Below are positions 7,590-14,049 of a DNA stretch of 14,632 nucleotides, piece by piece. Every line of letters starts with the position of its first letter. Position 1 is the stretch's first letter. Source of the stretch: Flavobacteriales bacterium (GTDB lineage Bacteria; Bacteroidota; Bacteroidia; Flavobacteriales_D; Crocinitomicaceae). The notes beneath the pieces were generated by a model, which saw only the letters and a program-made list of their open reading frames with translations, was not told the DNA's origin and ran no database searches. The stretch covers positions 1-14,632 of the forward strand of contig CANMFV010000009.1 in assembly GCA_947496835.1 (NCBI GenBank). The letters run 5' to 3'. The position numbers were made by a program, and so were the translations under genes.

Positions 7590-7613
7590 AAAAAAAGGGA
7601 GCGAACTCCCTTT
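7590..7613 (-). terminator. Intrinsic terminator of trxA
   Basis: On the minus strand an eight-base-pair stem (AAAGGGAG paired with CTCCCTTT) closes a TTCG tetraloop. The T run is seven long, its first three bases pairing in the stem. It starts four bases after the trxA TAA. It is the only clear rho-independent terminator in the window. Confidence 0.9.
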
Positions 7614-7617
7614 CAAA

Positions 7618-7935
7618 TTACATTAATGCATTTAGTTTTTCTTCCAGTGTAGCTTTTGGAACTGCTCCAACTGATTTATCAACTACTTCACCATTTTTAA
7701 TAAATAATACTGTTGGAATGCTACGAACACCAAATTGTGCTGAAACACCTGAATTCAAATCCACGTTTACTTTACCAATAACCGCTTTTCCTTCGTATTC
7801 ATTCGCCATTTCTTCGATAACTGGACCGATCATGCGGCAAGGACCACACCACTCAGCCCAAAAATCAACAACAACTGGTTTATCTGACTTCATGACTAAT
7901 TCGTCAAAGTTCGCATCTGTGATTTCTAATGCCAT
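7618..7935 (-). CDS. trxA: Thioredoxin
   Basis: 105 residues, the normal length of a cytoplasmic single-domain thioredoxin, with no signal peptide. It reduces protein disulfides (for example in ribonucleotide reductase and peroxiredoxins) and is recharged by thioredoxin reductase. The active site is WCGPC (29-33) in DFWAEWCGPCRM, with the buried Asp24, cis-Pro74 in RSIPTVLF, and a C-terminal glycine turn at SVGAVPK (88-94). The ATG is preceded by an A-rich leader (ACAAAATAAA) without a Shine-Dalgarno sequence. The 109-base gap to uvrA probably holds its promoter, but I found no good TAnnTTTG match. It ends in a strong terminator, so it is probably monocistronic or read at high level. Confidence 0.97.
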   Translation of the reverse strand: MALEITDANFDELVMKSDKPVVVDFWAEWCGPCRMIGPVIEEMANEYEGKAVIGKVNVDLNSGVSAQFGVRSIPTVLFIKNGEVVDKSVGAVPKATLEEKLNALM

Positions 7936-8044
7936 TTTATTTTGTTTTAAGTATAAACATTCTAATTACGGGCGTAAAATTAAGTCAATTTCTTTAATCA
8001 GCGGTTACACAATTCTTTATTTCTCCGTGAAAATTTCTGATTTA

Positions 8045-10864
8045 TCACATTTCCATCGCCAAATACTTTGCTGTATAGGATTTACCTTGCGCCTTTTTAA
8101 TCATTTGTTCCGGAGTTCCAGCAAACAGAATTGTACCACCTCTAAATCCTCCTTCTGGACCTAAATCAATCAGGTGATCGGCAATTTTAATGATATCCAT
8201 GTTGTGTTCAATGACCAAAACGGTATTTCCTTCATCCACTAAACGCTGTAGTACTTCTAATAACATCCGAATGTCTTCAAAATGCAGTCCAGTTGATGGT
8301 TCATCTAAAATGTAAATGGTTTTTCCGGTTGCTTTTTTCGAAAGTTCTAATGCCAATTTGATTCGTTGAGCCTCACCTCCAGAAAGTGTTGTTGAAGATT
8401 GACCAAGTTTAATATAGCCAAGTCCTACTTGCTGCAAAGTGTGCAATGTTCGGTAAATTTTTGGGTGTTTTTCAAAAAACGGAACGGAGTCCTCTATGGT
8501 CATGTTCAGTATATCCGAAATACTTTTTCCTTTATAGCGAACTTCCAAGGTCTCTGGATTGTATCGTTTCCCATTACATGTTTCACATTCGACATAAACA
8601 TCTGGCAGGAAGTTCATTTCAATGAGTTTTAACCCACCTCCATTACACGTTTCACATTTTCCTCCCGCAACATTGAATGAAAATCTCCCCGCTTTATATC
8701 CGCGAATCTGTGATTCAGGAAGTGCTGCGAAAAGACTTCGGATTTCATCAAAAACTTTTGTATAAGTGACAGGATTTGAACGTGGTGTGCGTCCAATTGG
8801 ACTCTGGTCAATTTCTATCACTTTGTCTAAATGTTCTAAGCCATCGATTGATTTATACGGTAAAGGTTTTCGGATGTTTTGATGAAAATGATTCATCAAA
8901 AGTGGATACAAGGTTTGGTTAATGAGGGAAGATTTCCCACTTCCTGAAACGCCTGTAACACACGTAAATGTGCCAAGTGGAATGGAAAAATCTACATTTT
9001 GTAGGTTATGACCATTTGCACCTTTAAGTGTTAATTTCTGTCCATTGCCTTTTCGACGTGTTTTCGGTATTTCAATTTTTCGAGAACCAACTAAATATTG
9101 TGCGGTGAGTGAGTTACTTGTAAGTACGGATTGCAAATCACCTGCGCTAACAATGTTTCCGCCAAACGATCCAGCTCCTGGACCAATGTCCACAATAAAA
9201 TCAGCGGCTTCGATCATTTCTTTATCGTGTTCAACTACAAGAACAGAGTTCCCGACATCCCGAAGACGTTTTAAGGATTGAATGAGTTTTGTATTATCTC
9301 GTTGATGGAGTCCAATAGAAGGTTCATCAAGTACATAAAGTACATTGATTAATTCTGTTCCAATTTGTGTCGCAAGTCGAATGCGTTGTGCTTCTCCACC
9401 GGATAAACTTTTAGCACTTCGGTGCAGGGTTAAATAATCTAATCCAACTTCTAAAATGAATCGAATACGTGTTCGAATTTCTTTGAGAATTTCTGCGCCA
9501 ATTTGTTTTTGGTCGGCATTCAAATAAGCTTCAATATCTGATGACCAACGGTCTAATTGTTCGAAATCCATGAATGCAATATCTCCGATGGTTTGGTTGT
9601 TCAATTTGAATTGAAGTGCCTCTTTTCGAACGCGTGCGCCATGACATTCTGGACAAATCTTTTTATTCATGAATCCTTGTGCCCAACGTTGAATTCCAGC
9701 TGTGCTATCTTCGGAATGTCGCGTCATGAAATTGGCAATTCCTTCAAATCGATCCTCTTGAGATTTTGAATTCATTTCCATGTCTTCGTTTCCGTAAAGA
9801 AATAATTGGACTAATTCTTCGTCTAAATCAGCAATAGGAGTGTTAATGGAATAACCTTGTTTGATGAGAATGGCTTCCATTTTCTCGAAAATCCAAACAC
9901 GTTTATACTCGCCAAGTGGAGCGAATCCACCTTTTCGAATCGATAGGCTCGGATTTGGAATGATTTTCTCAATGTCTATTTCACTCACTTCCCCAAGTCC
10001 CTTGCAGCCCGGGCAAGCACCGTAAGGAGAGTTGAATGAAAACAAGCTCGGTTCCGGTTCGGGGTAACTTATTCCACTCGTTGGACACATCAAGGATCGG
10101 CTGTAGTGTTTAATTAGGTTCGATTCCAAGTCCATCACCATCATGGCAGATTCACCCATTTTCATGGCAACTAAGACTGAGTCATACACACGTTTTTCGT
10201 CAACTTGTCCGATGAGCATGCGGTCGACAACTACTTCAATGTCATGGATTTTGTAGCGATCCAATTTCATTCCTTTAACAATGTCCTTTATTTCACCATC
10301 TACGCGTACTTTGGTATACCCGTTTCGGAGTATTTGTTCAAAAAGTTCACGGTAATGACCTTTGCGGCCTTTTATTTTTGGTGCAAGAAAAGCTACTTTT
10401 TTTCCTTTAAAATCCGTGTGTAATCGTTCACAAATGGCCTCATCCGAGTATTTGACCATGGGTTCATTTGTTACATAGGAATAAGCGGTACCGATACGCG
10501 CGAAAAGCAAGCGGAAGAAATCATATAATTCAGTAATGGTACCCACGGTAGAGCGAGGAGAGCGAGAAACTGTTTTTTGTTCAATGGCGATTACTGGACT
10601 TAATCCATCGATTTTATCGACATCAGGACGCTCGAGTCCACCGATAAATTGTTTGACGTAGCTTGAAAAAGTATCTATGTATCGTCGTTGACCTTCCGCA
10701 AAGATTGTATCAAATGCTAGGCTGGATTTTCCGCTTCCACTTAAACCGGTAAAAACGATGAGCTTGTTTCGAGGTATTTTGATATTTATATCCTTCAAAT
10801 TGTGCTCACGCGCGCCATAGACATCAATGGTTTCTTGTGTGCTAGGAATTTTGTTTTTTGACAT
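8045..10864 (-). CDS. uvrA: Excinuclease ABC subunit A
   Basis: 939 residues, full length. UvrA is the damage-sensing ATPase of nucleotide excision repair and loads UvrB at DNA lesions. It has two ABC modules. The first has Walker A GLSGSGKSS (40-48), signature LSGGEAQRI (487-495) and Walker B VLDEPSIGLH (511-520). The second has Walker A GVSGSGKSS (638-646), signature LSGGEAQRI (827-835) and Walker B ILDEPSTGLH (852-861). The UvrB/lesion-binding insertion in module I lies around 110-250. The C-terminal zinc module is complete (Cys737, Cys740, Cys760, Cys763), and a further CPEC pair sits at 404-407. The first zinc module reads C-P-T-S at 260-263 and CPGC at 284-287, so one of the four cysteines usual in E. 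coli is Ser263. It follows rfbC by three bases and is probably cotranscribed with it. Confidence 0.98.
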   Translation of the reverse strand: MSKNKIPSTQETIDVYGAREHNLKDINIKIPRNKLIVFTGLSGSGKSSLAFDTIFAEGQRRYIDTFSSYVKQFIGGLERPDVDKIDGLSPVIAIEQKTVSRSPRSTVGTITELYDFFRLLFARIGTAYSYVTNEPMVKYSDEAICERLHTDFKGKKVAFLAPKIKGRKGHYRELFEQILRNGYTKVRVDGEIKDIVKGMKLDRYKIHDIEVVVDRMLIGQVDEKRVYDSVLVAMKMGESAMMVMDLESNLIKHYSRSLMCPTSGISYPEPEPSLFSFNSPYGACPGCKGLGEVSEIDIEKIIPNPSLSIRKGGFAPLGEYKRVWIFEKMEAILIKQGYSINTPIADLDEELVQLFLYGNEDMEMNSKSQEDRFEGIANFMTRHSEDSTAGIQRWAQGFMNKKICPECHGARVRKEALQFKLNNQTIGDIAFMDFEQLDRWSSDIEAYLNADQKQIGAEILKEIRTRIRFILEVGLDYLTLHRSAKSLSGGEAQRIRLATQIGTELINVLYVLDEPSIGLHQRDNTKLIQSLKRLRDVGNSVLVVEHDKEMIEAADFIVDIGPGAGSFGGNIVSAGDLQSVLTSNSLTAQYLVGSRKIEIPKTRRKGNGQKLTLKGANGHNLQNVDFSIPLGTFTCVTGVSGSGKSSLINQTLYPLLMNHFHQNIRKPLPYKSIDGLEHLDKVIEIDQSPIGRTPRSNPVTYTKVFDEIRSLFAALPESQIRGYKAGRFSFNVAGGKCETCNGGGLKLIEMNFLPDVYVECETCNGKRYNPETLEVRYKGKSISDILNMTIEDSVPFFEKHPKIYRTLHTLQQVGLGYIKLGQSSTTLSGGEAQRIKLALELSKKATGKTIYILDEPSTGLHFEDIRMLLEVLQRLVDEGNTVLVIEHNMDIIKIADHLIDLGPEGGFRGGTILFAGTPEQMIKKAQGKSYTAKYLAMEM

Positions 10865-10867
10865 TTA

Positions 10868-11410
10868 CTAAAATGGGCTTTGAAAATCTTTAAATGAACA
10901 TCCTTCTTGGTCTTTTTCGGAAATCAGCGGATCATGAATTTCCCAATCAATGTTTAAATCGTTGTCGTTCCACAGGATGCATCCTTCGTGTTCTTTACTG
11001 TAATTATTCGTGCATTTGTAGGAGAAAATCGTGTCGTCTTCCAAACAAGCAAATCCATGTGCGAATCCTGGCGGAATCCATAGTTGGTTTCGTTCTTTTG
11101 AATTAAGTATAACCTTGAAATGCTTCCCGTAACTGGTTGAATTCTTGCGGATATCCACCGCAACATCCAAAACACTACCCGTGATAACTTGTACGAGCTT
11201 GCCTTGATCAAAAGGTGGGGCTTGAAAATGCAAACCACGAAGAACACCTTTTTTAGATTGAGATAAATTATCTTGAACAAAGGTTAAATCTGGGATAAAT
11301 TCCGCATAGTTTTTCTCGTTAAAAGCTTCAAGAAAAAAACCTCTTTCATCTCCAAACAACGTTGGATAAATGGACACAAGTCCTTTGGGAAATTCGTATT
11401 TTATTTTCAC
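10868..11410 (-). CDS. rfbC: dTDP-4-dehydrorhamnose 3,5-epimerase
   Basis: 180 residues, matching the RmlC/RfbC family. The enzyme epimerises C3 and C5 of dTDP-4-keto-6-deoxyglucose on the way to dTDP-L-rhamnose for surface polysaccharide. It is a cupin: DERGFFLEAFNEKNY (21-35), VLRGLHFQ with catalytic His61, QGKLVQVITGSVLDVAVDIRKNS (69-91), WIPPGFAHGF (111-120) and the active-site Tyr131 in FSYKC. The start is GTG at 11408-11410. An in-frame TGA four codons upstream leaves no ATG or GTG further out, and the family N-terminus begins at this point. No rfbA, rfbB or rfbD lies nearby, so the rest of the pathway must be elsewhere, and a related 3- or 5-epimerase specificity is possible. uvrA follows after three bases. 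Confidence 0.93.
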   Translation of the reverse strand: MKIKYEFPKGLVSIYPTLFGDERGFFLEAFNEKNYAEFIPDLTFVQDNLSQSKKGVLRGLHFQAPPFDQGKLVQVITGSVLDVAVDIRKNSTSYGKHFKVILNSKERNQLWIPPGFAHGFACLEDDTIFSYKCTNNYSKEHEGCILWNDNDLNIDWEIHDPLISEKDQEGCSFKDFQSPF

Positions 11411-11465
11411 GTTAATGCTTCATTTTTTGGAATACCCACAATATTACAAGTTTTTGACGATATCC

Positions 11466-11493
11466 TTGTTATTACAATAATTTCGCATCTTTG
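11466..11493 (+). promoter_or_regulatory. Candidate Bacteroidota-type promoter of dacB
   Basis: TTG at 11466-11468, a 17-base spacer, then CATCTTTG at 11486-11493, one mismatch from TAnnTTTG. Four bases (TTCA) separate it from the dacB ATG, the same distance as at lpxD, which implies an mRNA with little or no leader. The 87-base region also serves the divergent rfbC, for which I found only a weak near-match (TAATATTG on the minus strand). Confidence 0.55.
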
Positions 11494-11497
11494 TTCA

Positions 11498-12964
11498 ATG
11501 AAACTCGTCATATTCTTACGTTTTACTTTTCTTACTTTATTATTTGTTCAACCGTTCGGTGCTCAAGTTTCGTTGAATACAGTAGTGAATCAATTCGTTC
11601 AGGATCCAGTAAACAAAAACGCTAAAATTTCTTTCAAAGCAATAGACTTGTCTACAGGAGAGAAAATCGCCGATTTTAACTCCGAAACACCTTTGGTAGC
11701 TGCCTCTACAATGAAACTTTTTTCAACAAGCAGTGCATTGGAAATCCTTGGGGGAGATTACCAAGTTTCGACCCGTATTTACATGGATGGATTTATTGAC
11801 AAGGATAGTGTTTTACATGGCAATATTTGGATTCGAGGTGGAGGAGACGTAGGATTAGGAAGCAAGTATTTTAATCAAGAAAACAAAGAATTAGCTTTCT
11901 TGCAAGACTGGACCGATTCTTTAAAATCCAAAGGAATTAAATTCATTGAAGGTGCGTTAATAGCAGATGGATCTGAATTCGGTTATGAAGGTACGCCTGC
12001 TACATGGAGTGATGGTGATGTGGGGAATTATTATGGTGCATTTGCTGGTGGACTAAATTTTTATGATAACACCGTAAAATTACAGTTCAAAACAGGAGCA
12101 GCAGGTTCAAAGGCTGTATTTCTGGGTGTTTATCCAGAGATGAAAGGCTATCAATTAGAGAACAAAGCGCTTTCCGCGAATGTGGGTTCCGATCAAACCT
12201 CCATTTATGGTGATGCGTTTGAATACAACCGCAAAATAACGGGCAGTATCCCATGTAATCGCTCATACTACGTTGTGAAGGGTAGCATGCCAGATCCGGA
12301 ATTTCAACTGTGCCATGAATGGCTAAATGTCTTATTGAAAAATAACATCCAAGTAGAGGATGGAGCGAAAGGTTACCGATTAAATGAAAAAGAACTTCAT
12401 GCAAATGGGTACGATAATAAATTTTTACTCTTTGAAATAAAAAGTAAAACAGTTCAAGAAATCGCTTATTGGACAAATCTTAAAAGTGTGAATTTATTTG
12501 CGGATGGATTGTTGCATGCCATTGCTCACCACCAAAAAGGGGATGGGAGTACGAAAGTAGGACTAGAGATTTTAACGGATTATTGGAAATCAAAAATTGA
12601 TTTAAAGGGAATGGTTATCCATGATGGATCTGGATTGTCGCGATCAAATGCAATTTCCGCGGATCATTTTTGCCAACTGTTAAATTACATGTATAAATCG
12701 AAGCAATTTGAGCAATTCAAATCAACGTTGCCTGTTGCCGGGAAAACGGGAACAGTAAAGTACGTGTGTGTCGATGGAGCAGGTCAAGGACGAATTTTTA
12801 TAAAAAGTGGAACATTGAAAGGCGTTAAAGCATTCTCGGGATATGTTTATTCTTCCACAGGAAAAATGATAGCCTTTTCACTTTGCGCAAATAACTTTTC
12901 TTGTTCTAGTGATACCGAAGTGGCGAAAATGGAAAATATATTGAACGCAATGGCCCAATATTAA
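11498..12964 (+). CDS. dacB: D-alanyl-D-alanine carboxypeptidase/endopeptidase, PBP4 (class C) type
   Basis: 488 residues, typical for the peptidase S13 family. The enzyme removes the terminal D-Ala from peptidoglycan stem peptides or cuts D-Ala-mDap cross-links in the periplasm. A signal peptide covers about 1-22 (LVIFLRFTFLTLLFVQPFGAQ). SxxK is Ser70-Thr-Met-Lys73 (nucleophile Ser70). The large insertion between SxxK and SxN that marks this class is present. SxN is Ser330-Val-Asn332 in KSVNLFADGLL, followed by the family motif HDGSGLSRSN (375-384). The third motif is most likely Lys436-Ser-Gly438 in FIKSGTLKGVKAFSGYV. An earlier KTG at 416-418 (LPVAGKTGTV) occupies the position where the family has LPxAGxDG, so it is probably not the catalytic triad. 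It faces ddl, and their stop codons overlap by four bases. Confidence 0.94.
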   Translation: MKLVIFLRFTFLTLLFVQPFGAQVSLNTVVNQFVQDPVNKNAKISFKAIDLSTGEKIADFNSETPLVAASTMKLFSTSSALEILGGDYQVSTRIYMDGFIDKDSVLHGNIWIRGGGDVGLGSKYFNQENKELAFLQDWTDSLKSKGIKFIEGALIADGSEFGYEGTPATWSDGDVGNYYGAFAGGLNFYDNTVKLQFKTGAAGSKAVFLGVYPEMKGYQLENKALSANVGSDQTSIYGDAFEYNRKITGSIPCNRSYYVVKGSMPDPEFQLCHEWLNVLLKNNIQVEDGAKGYRLNEKELHANGYDNKFLLFEIKSKTVQEIAYWTNLKSVNLFADGLLHAIAHHQKGDGSTKVGLEILTDYWKSKIDLKGMVIHDGSGLSRSNAISADHFCQLLNYMYKSKQFEQFKSTLPVAGKTGTVKYVCVDGAGQGRIFIKSGTLKGVKAFSGYVYSSTGKMIAFSLCANNFSCSSDTEVAKMENILNAMAQY

Positions 12965-13929
12965 TCCTTTAATTCAAAGGAAACGATTGATTCCCAAAAG
13001 GACTCAATACTTATTCCAGCGCAAGCTAACATTTGTGGGACAATGCTCGCTTTAGAAAATCCAGGAGTGGTATTGACTTCAATCACATGCGGTACATCAC
13101 CGACAATCATGAAGTCGATTCTAGAAATTGAACGCAATTGAAGTAATTGATAGATTTTTTTTGCGCGTTCTTGAACTTGAATAGTGATTTCTGGTGATAC
13201 GCGAGCTGGTGTGATTTCTTGTGATTTACCGTTATACTTTGCGTCGTAATCAAAGAAATCATTTTCCGAAGCTATTTCTGTCAGAGGTAATGCTTGAGGT
13301 CCATCTTTCGTCTGATAAACGCCACAGGTAACTTCTGTTCCATCCAAGAAGGACTCTAAAACCACCGTTTTCCCTTCCTGAAATGCACTTTTTAATGCTA
13401 GATCTAGTTCTGACGCTAGTTTTACTTTTGAAATCCCATAGCTCGATCCGGAATCAGAAGGTTTCACGAAGATTGGTAGTCCAAGTGTTTCAATGATTTC
13501 AGAATGTGTCAACTCATCTACGTGACTTAAAAAGATTGATTTAGCTACGGGTATATCAAATGCACGAAGAAATTGATTGCAAAACCATTTATCAAACGAC
13601 AATGAAGAGGCAAGTGGACCTGCGTTCAAATAAGGAATTTCGTGCATATCTAAAAATGCTTGAATCTTACCGTTTTCACCTGGATTTCCGTGAATGTAAA
13701 CGAGTCCAGCATCAATTTTATGTTGGATTCCTTCGTGCGTAAATTGACAAGTATTTAAATCGAAAGGCACTGAAGTCCCTTGAAATTCAACGAGCCATTG
13801 ATTTTTCGAAACGACGATTTTAACGACTTCATACGTTTTTGGAAAGTTCGCTTGGATTGTGTTCGCACTTAATATCGAAATAGCGTATTCCGATGAAAAT
13901 CCCCCACAAAATAAACCGACTCGTTTCAT
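12961..13929 (-). CDS. ddl: D-alanine--D-alanine ligase
   Basis: 322 residues, near the usual 300-360. It joins two D-Ala with ATP to make the D-Ala-D-Ala end of the peptidoglycan precursor, in the cytoplasm. ATP-grasp features are visible in order: N-terminal GLFCGGFSSEYAIS (5-18) with substrate-contacting Glu14, HGNPGENGKIQ (80-90), LPIFVKPSDSGSSYGI (151-166), the omega loop DYDAKYNG (227-234), and metal ligands Asp272, Glu284 and Asn286 in RIDF and IEVNTTPGFSKASIVPQM. The DYDAKY loop has Tyr where D-Ala-D-Lac ligases have other residues, so ordinary D-Ala-D-Ala specificity and vancomycin-type sensitivity of the precursor are inferred. The usual 'PG(M/F)T' has Ser here (PGFS). There is a promoter candidate 17 bases upstream of the ATG. 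Confidence 0.95.
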   Translation of the reverse strand: MKRVGLFCGGFSSEYAISILSANTIQANFPKTYEVVKIVVSKNQWLVEFQGTSVPFDLNTCQFTHEGIQHKIDAGLVYIHGNPGENGKIQAFLDMHEIPYLNAGPLASSLSFDKWFCNQFLRAFDIPVAKSIFLSHVDELTHSEIIETLGLPIFVKPSDSGSSYGISKVKLASELDLALKSAFQEGKTVVLESFLDGTEVTCGVYQTKDGPQALPLTEIASENDFFDYDAKYNGKSQEITPARVSPEITIQVQERAKKIYQLLQLRSISRIDFMIVGDVPHVIEVNTTPGFSKASIVPQMLACAGISIESFWESIVSFELKD

Positions 13930-13946
13930 TTGACTTGTTTTTTCAA

Positions 13947-13980
13947 CGAAGGTAAGATTTACTTAATCATGTAAAATCAA
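13947..13980 (-). promoter_or_regulatory. Candidate promoter of ddl
   Basis: On the minus strand there is TTG (13978-13980 of the plus strand), a 23-base spacer and TACCTTCG (13947-13954), one mismatch from TAnnTTTG. Seventeen bases lie between it and the ddl ATG, so a leader of roughly 12-15 bases is expected. No Shine-Dalgarno sequence is visible in it. Confidence 0.45.
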
Positions 13981-14008
13981 ATCATGAAAAAAGTTATTCT
14001 ACCCAGGA

Positions 14009-14043
14009 TTGTTAAAACAGAATTTTGAAAATTCGTACTTTCG
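14009..14043 (+). promoter_or_regulatory. Candidate promoter of the PlsC-like gene
   Basis: TTG at 14009-14011 and TACTTTCG at 14036-14043, one mismatch from TAnnTTTG, with a 24-base spacer that is one base longer than the usual upper limit. Six bases separate it from the ATG at 14050, again predicting a very short or absent leader. A 15-base palindrome fills much of the spacer. Confidence 0.45.
14020..14034. repeat. Perfect 15-base palindrome inside the PlsC-like gene promoter
   Basis: GAATTTTGAAAATTC has two seven-base arms around a single central base. It ends one base before the -7 element and lies between the two promoter halves, the classic position for a repressor site. It could also be chance in AT-rich DNA. 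No second copy stands out elsewhere in the window. Confidence 0.4.
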
Positions 14044-14049
14044 CAAACA

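Noticed and set aside
7996..8042. Inverted repeat AATCAG ... CTGATT after the uvrA stop
   Set aside because: The arms are only six bases with a loop of about 35 and no T-run follows, so it is not a credible terminator or operator.
7718..8164. A 148-codon plus-strand open frame over trxA and the end of uvrA
   Set aside because: It is antisense to conserved codons of thioredoxin and UvrA and its sequence is low-complexity Ser/Phe-rich, as expected for a shadow frame.
8629..8811. A 60-codon minus-strand frame inside uvrA
   Set aside because: It lies wholly inside the intact uvrA reading frame in another phase. The UvrA zinc module is encoded here in the proper frame, so there is no frameshift to explain.
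13957..13975. Short inverted repeat TTTAC-N8-GTAAA near the ddl promoter
   Set aside because: Five-base arms in AT-rich DNA are expected by chance.
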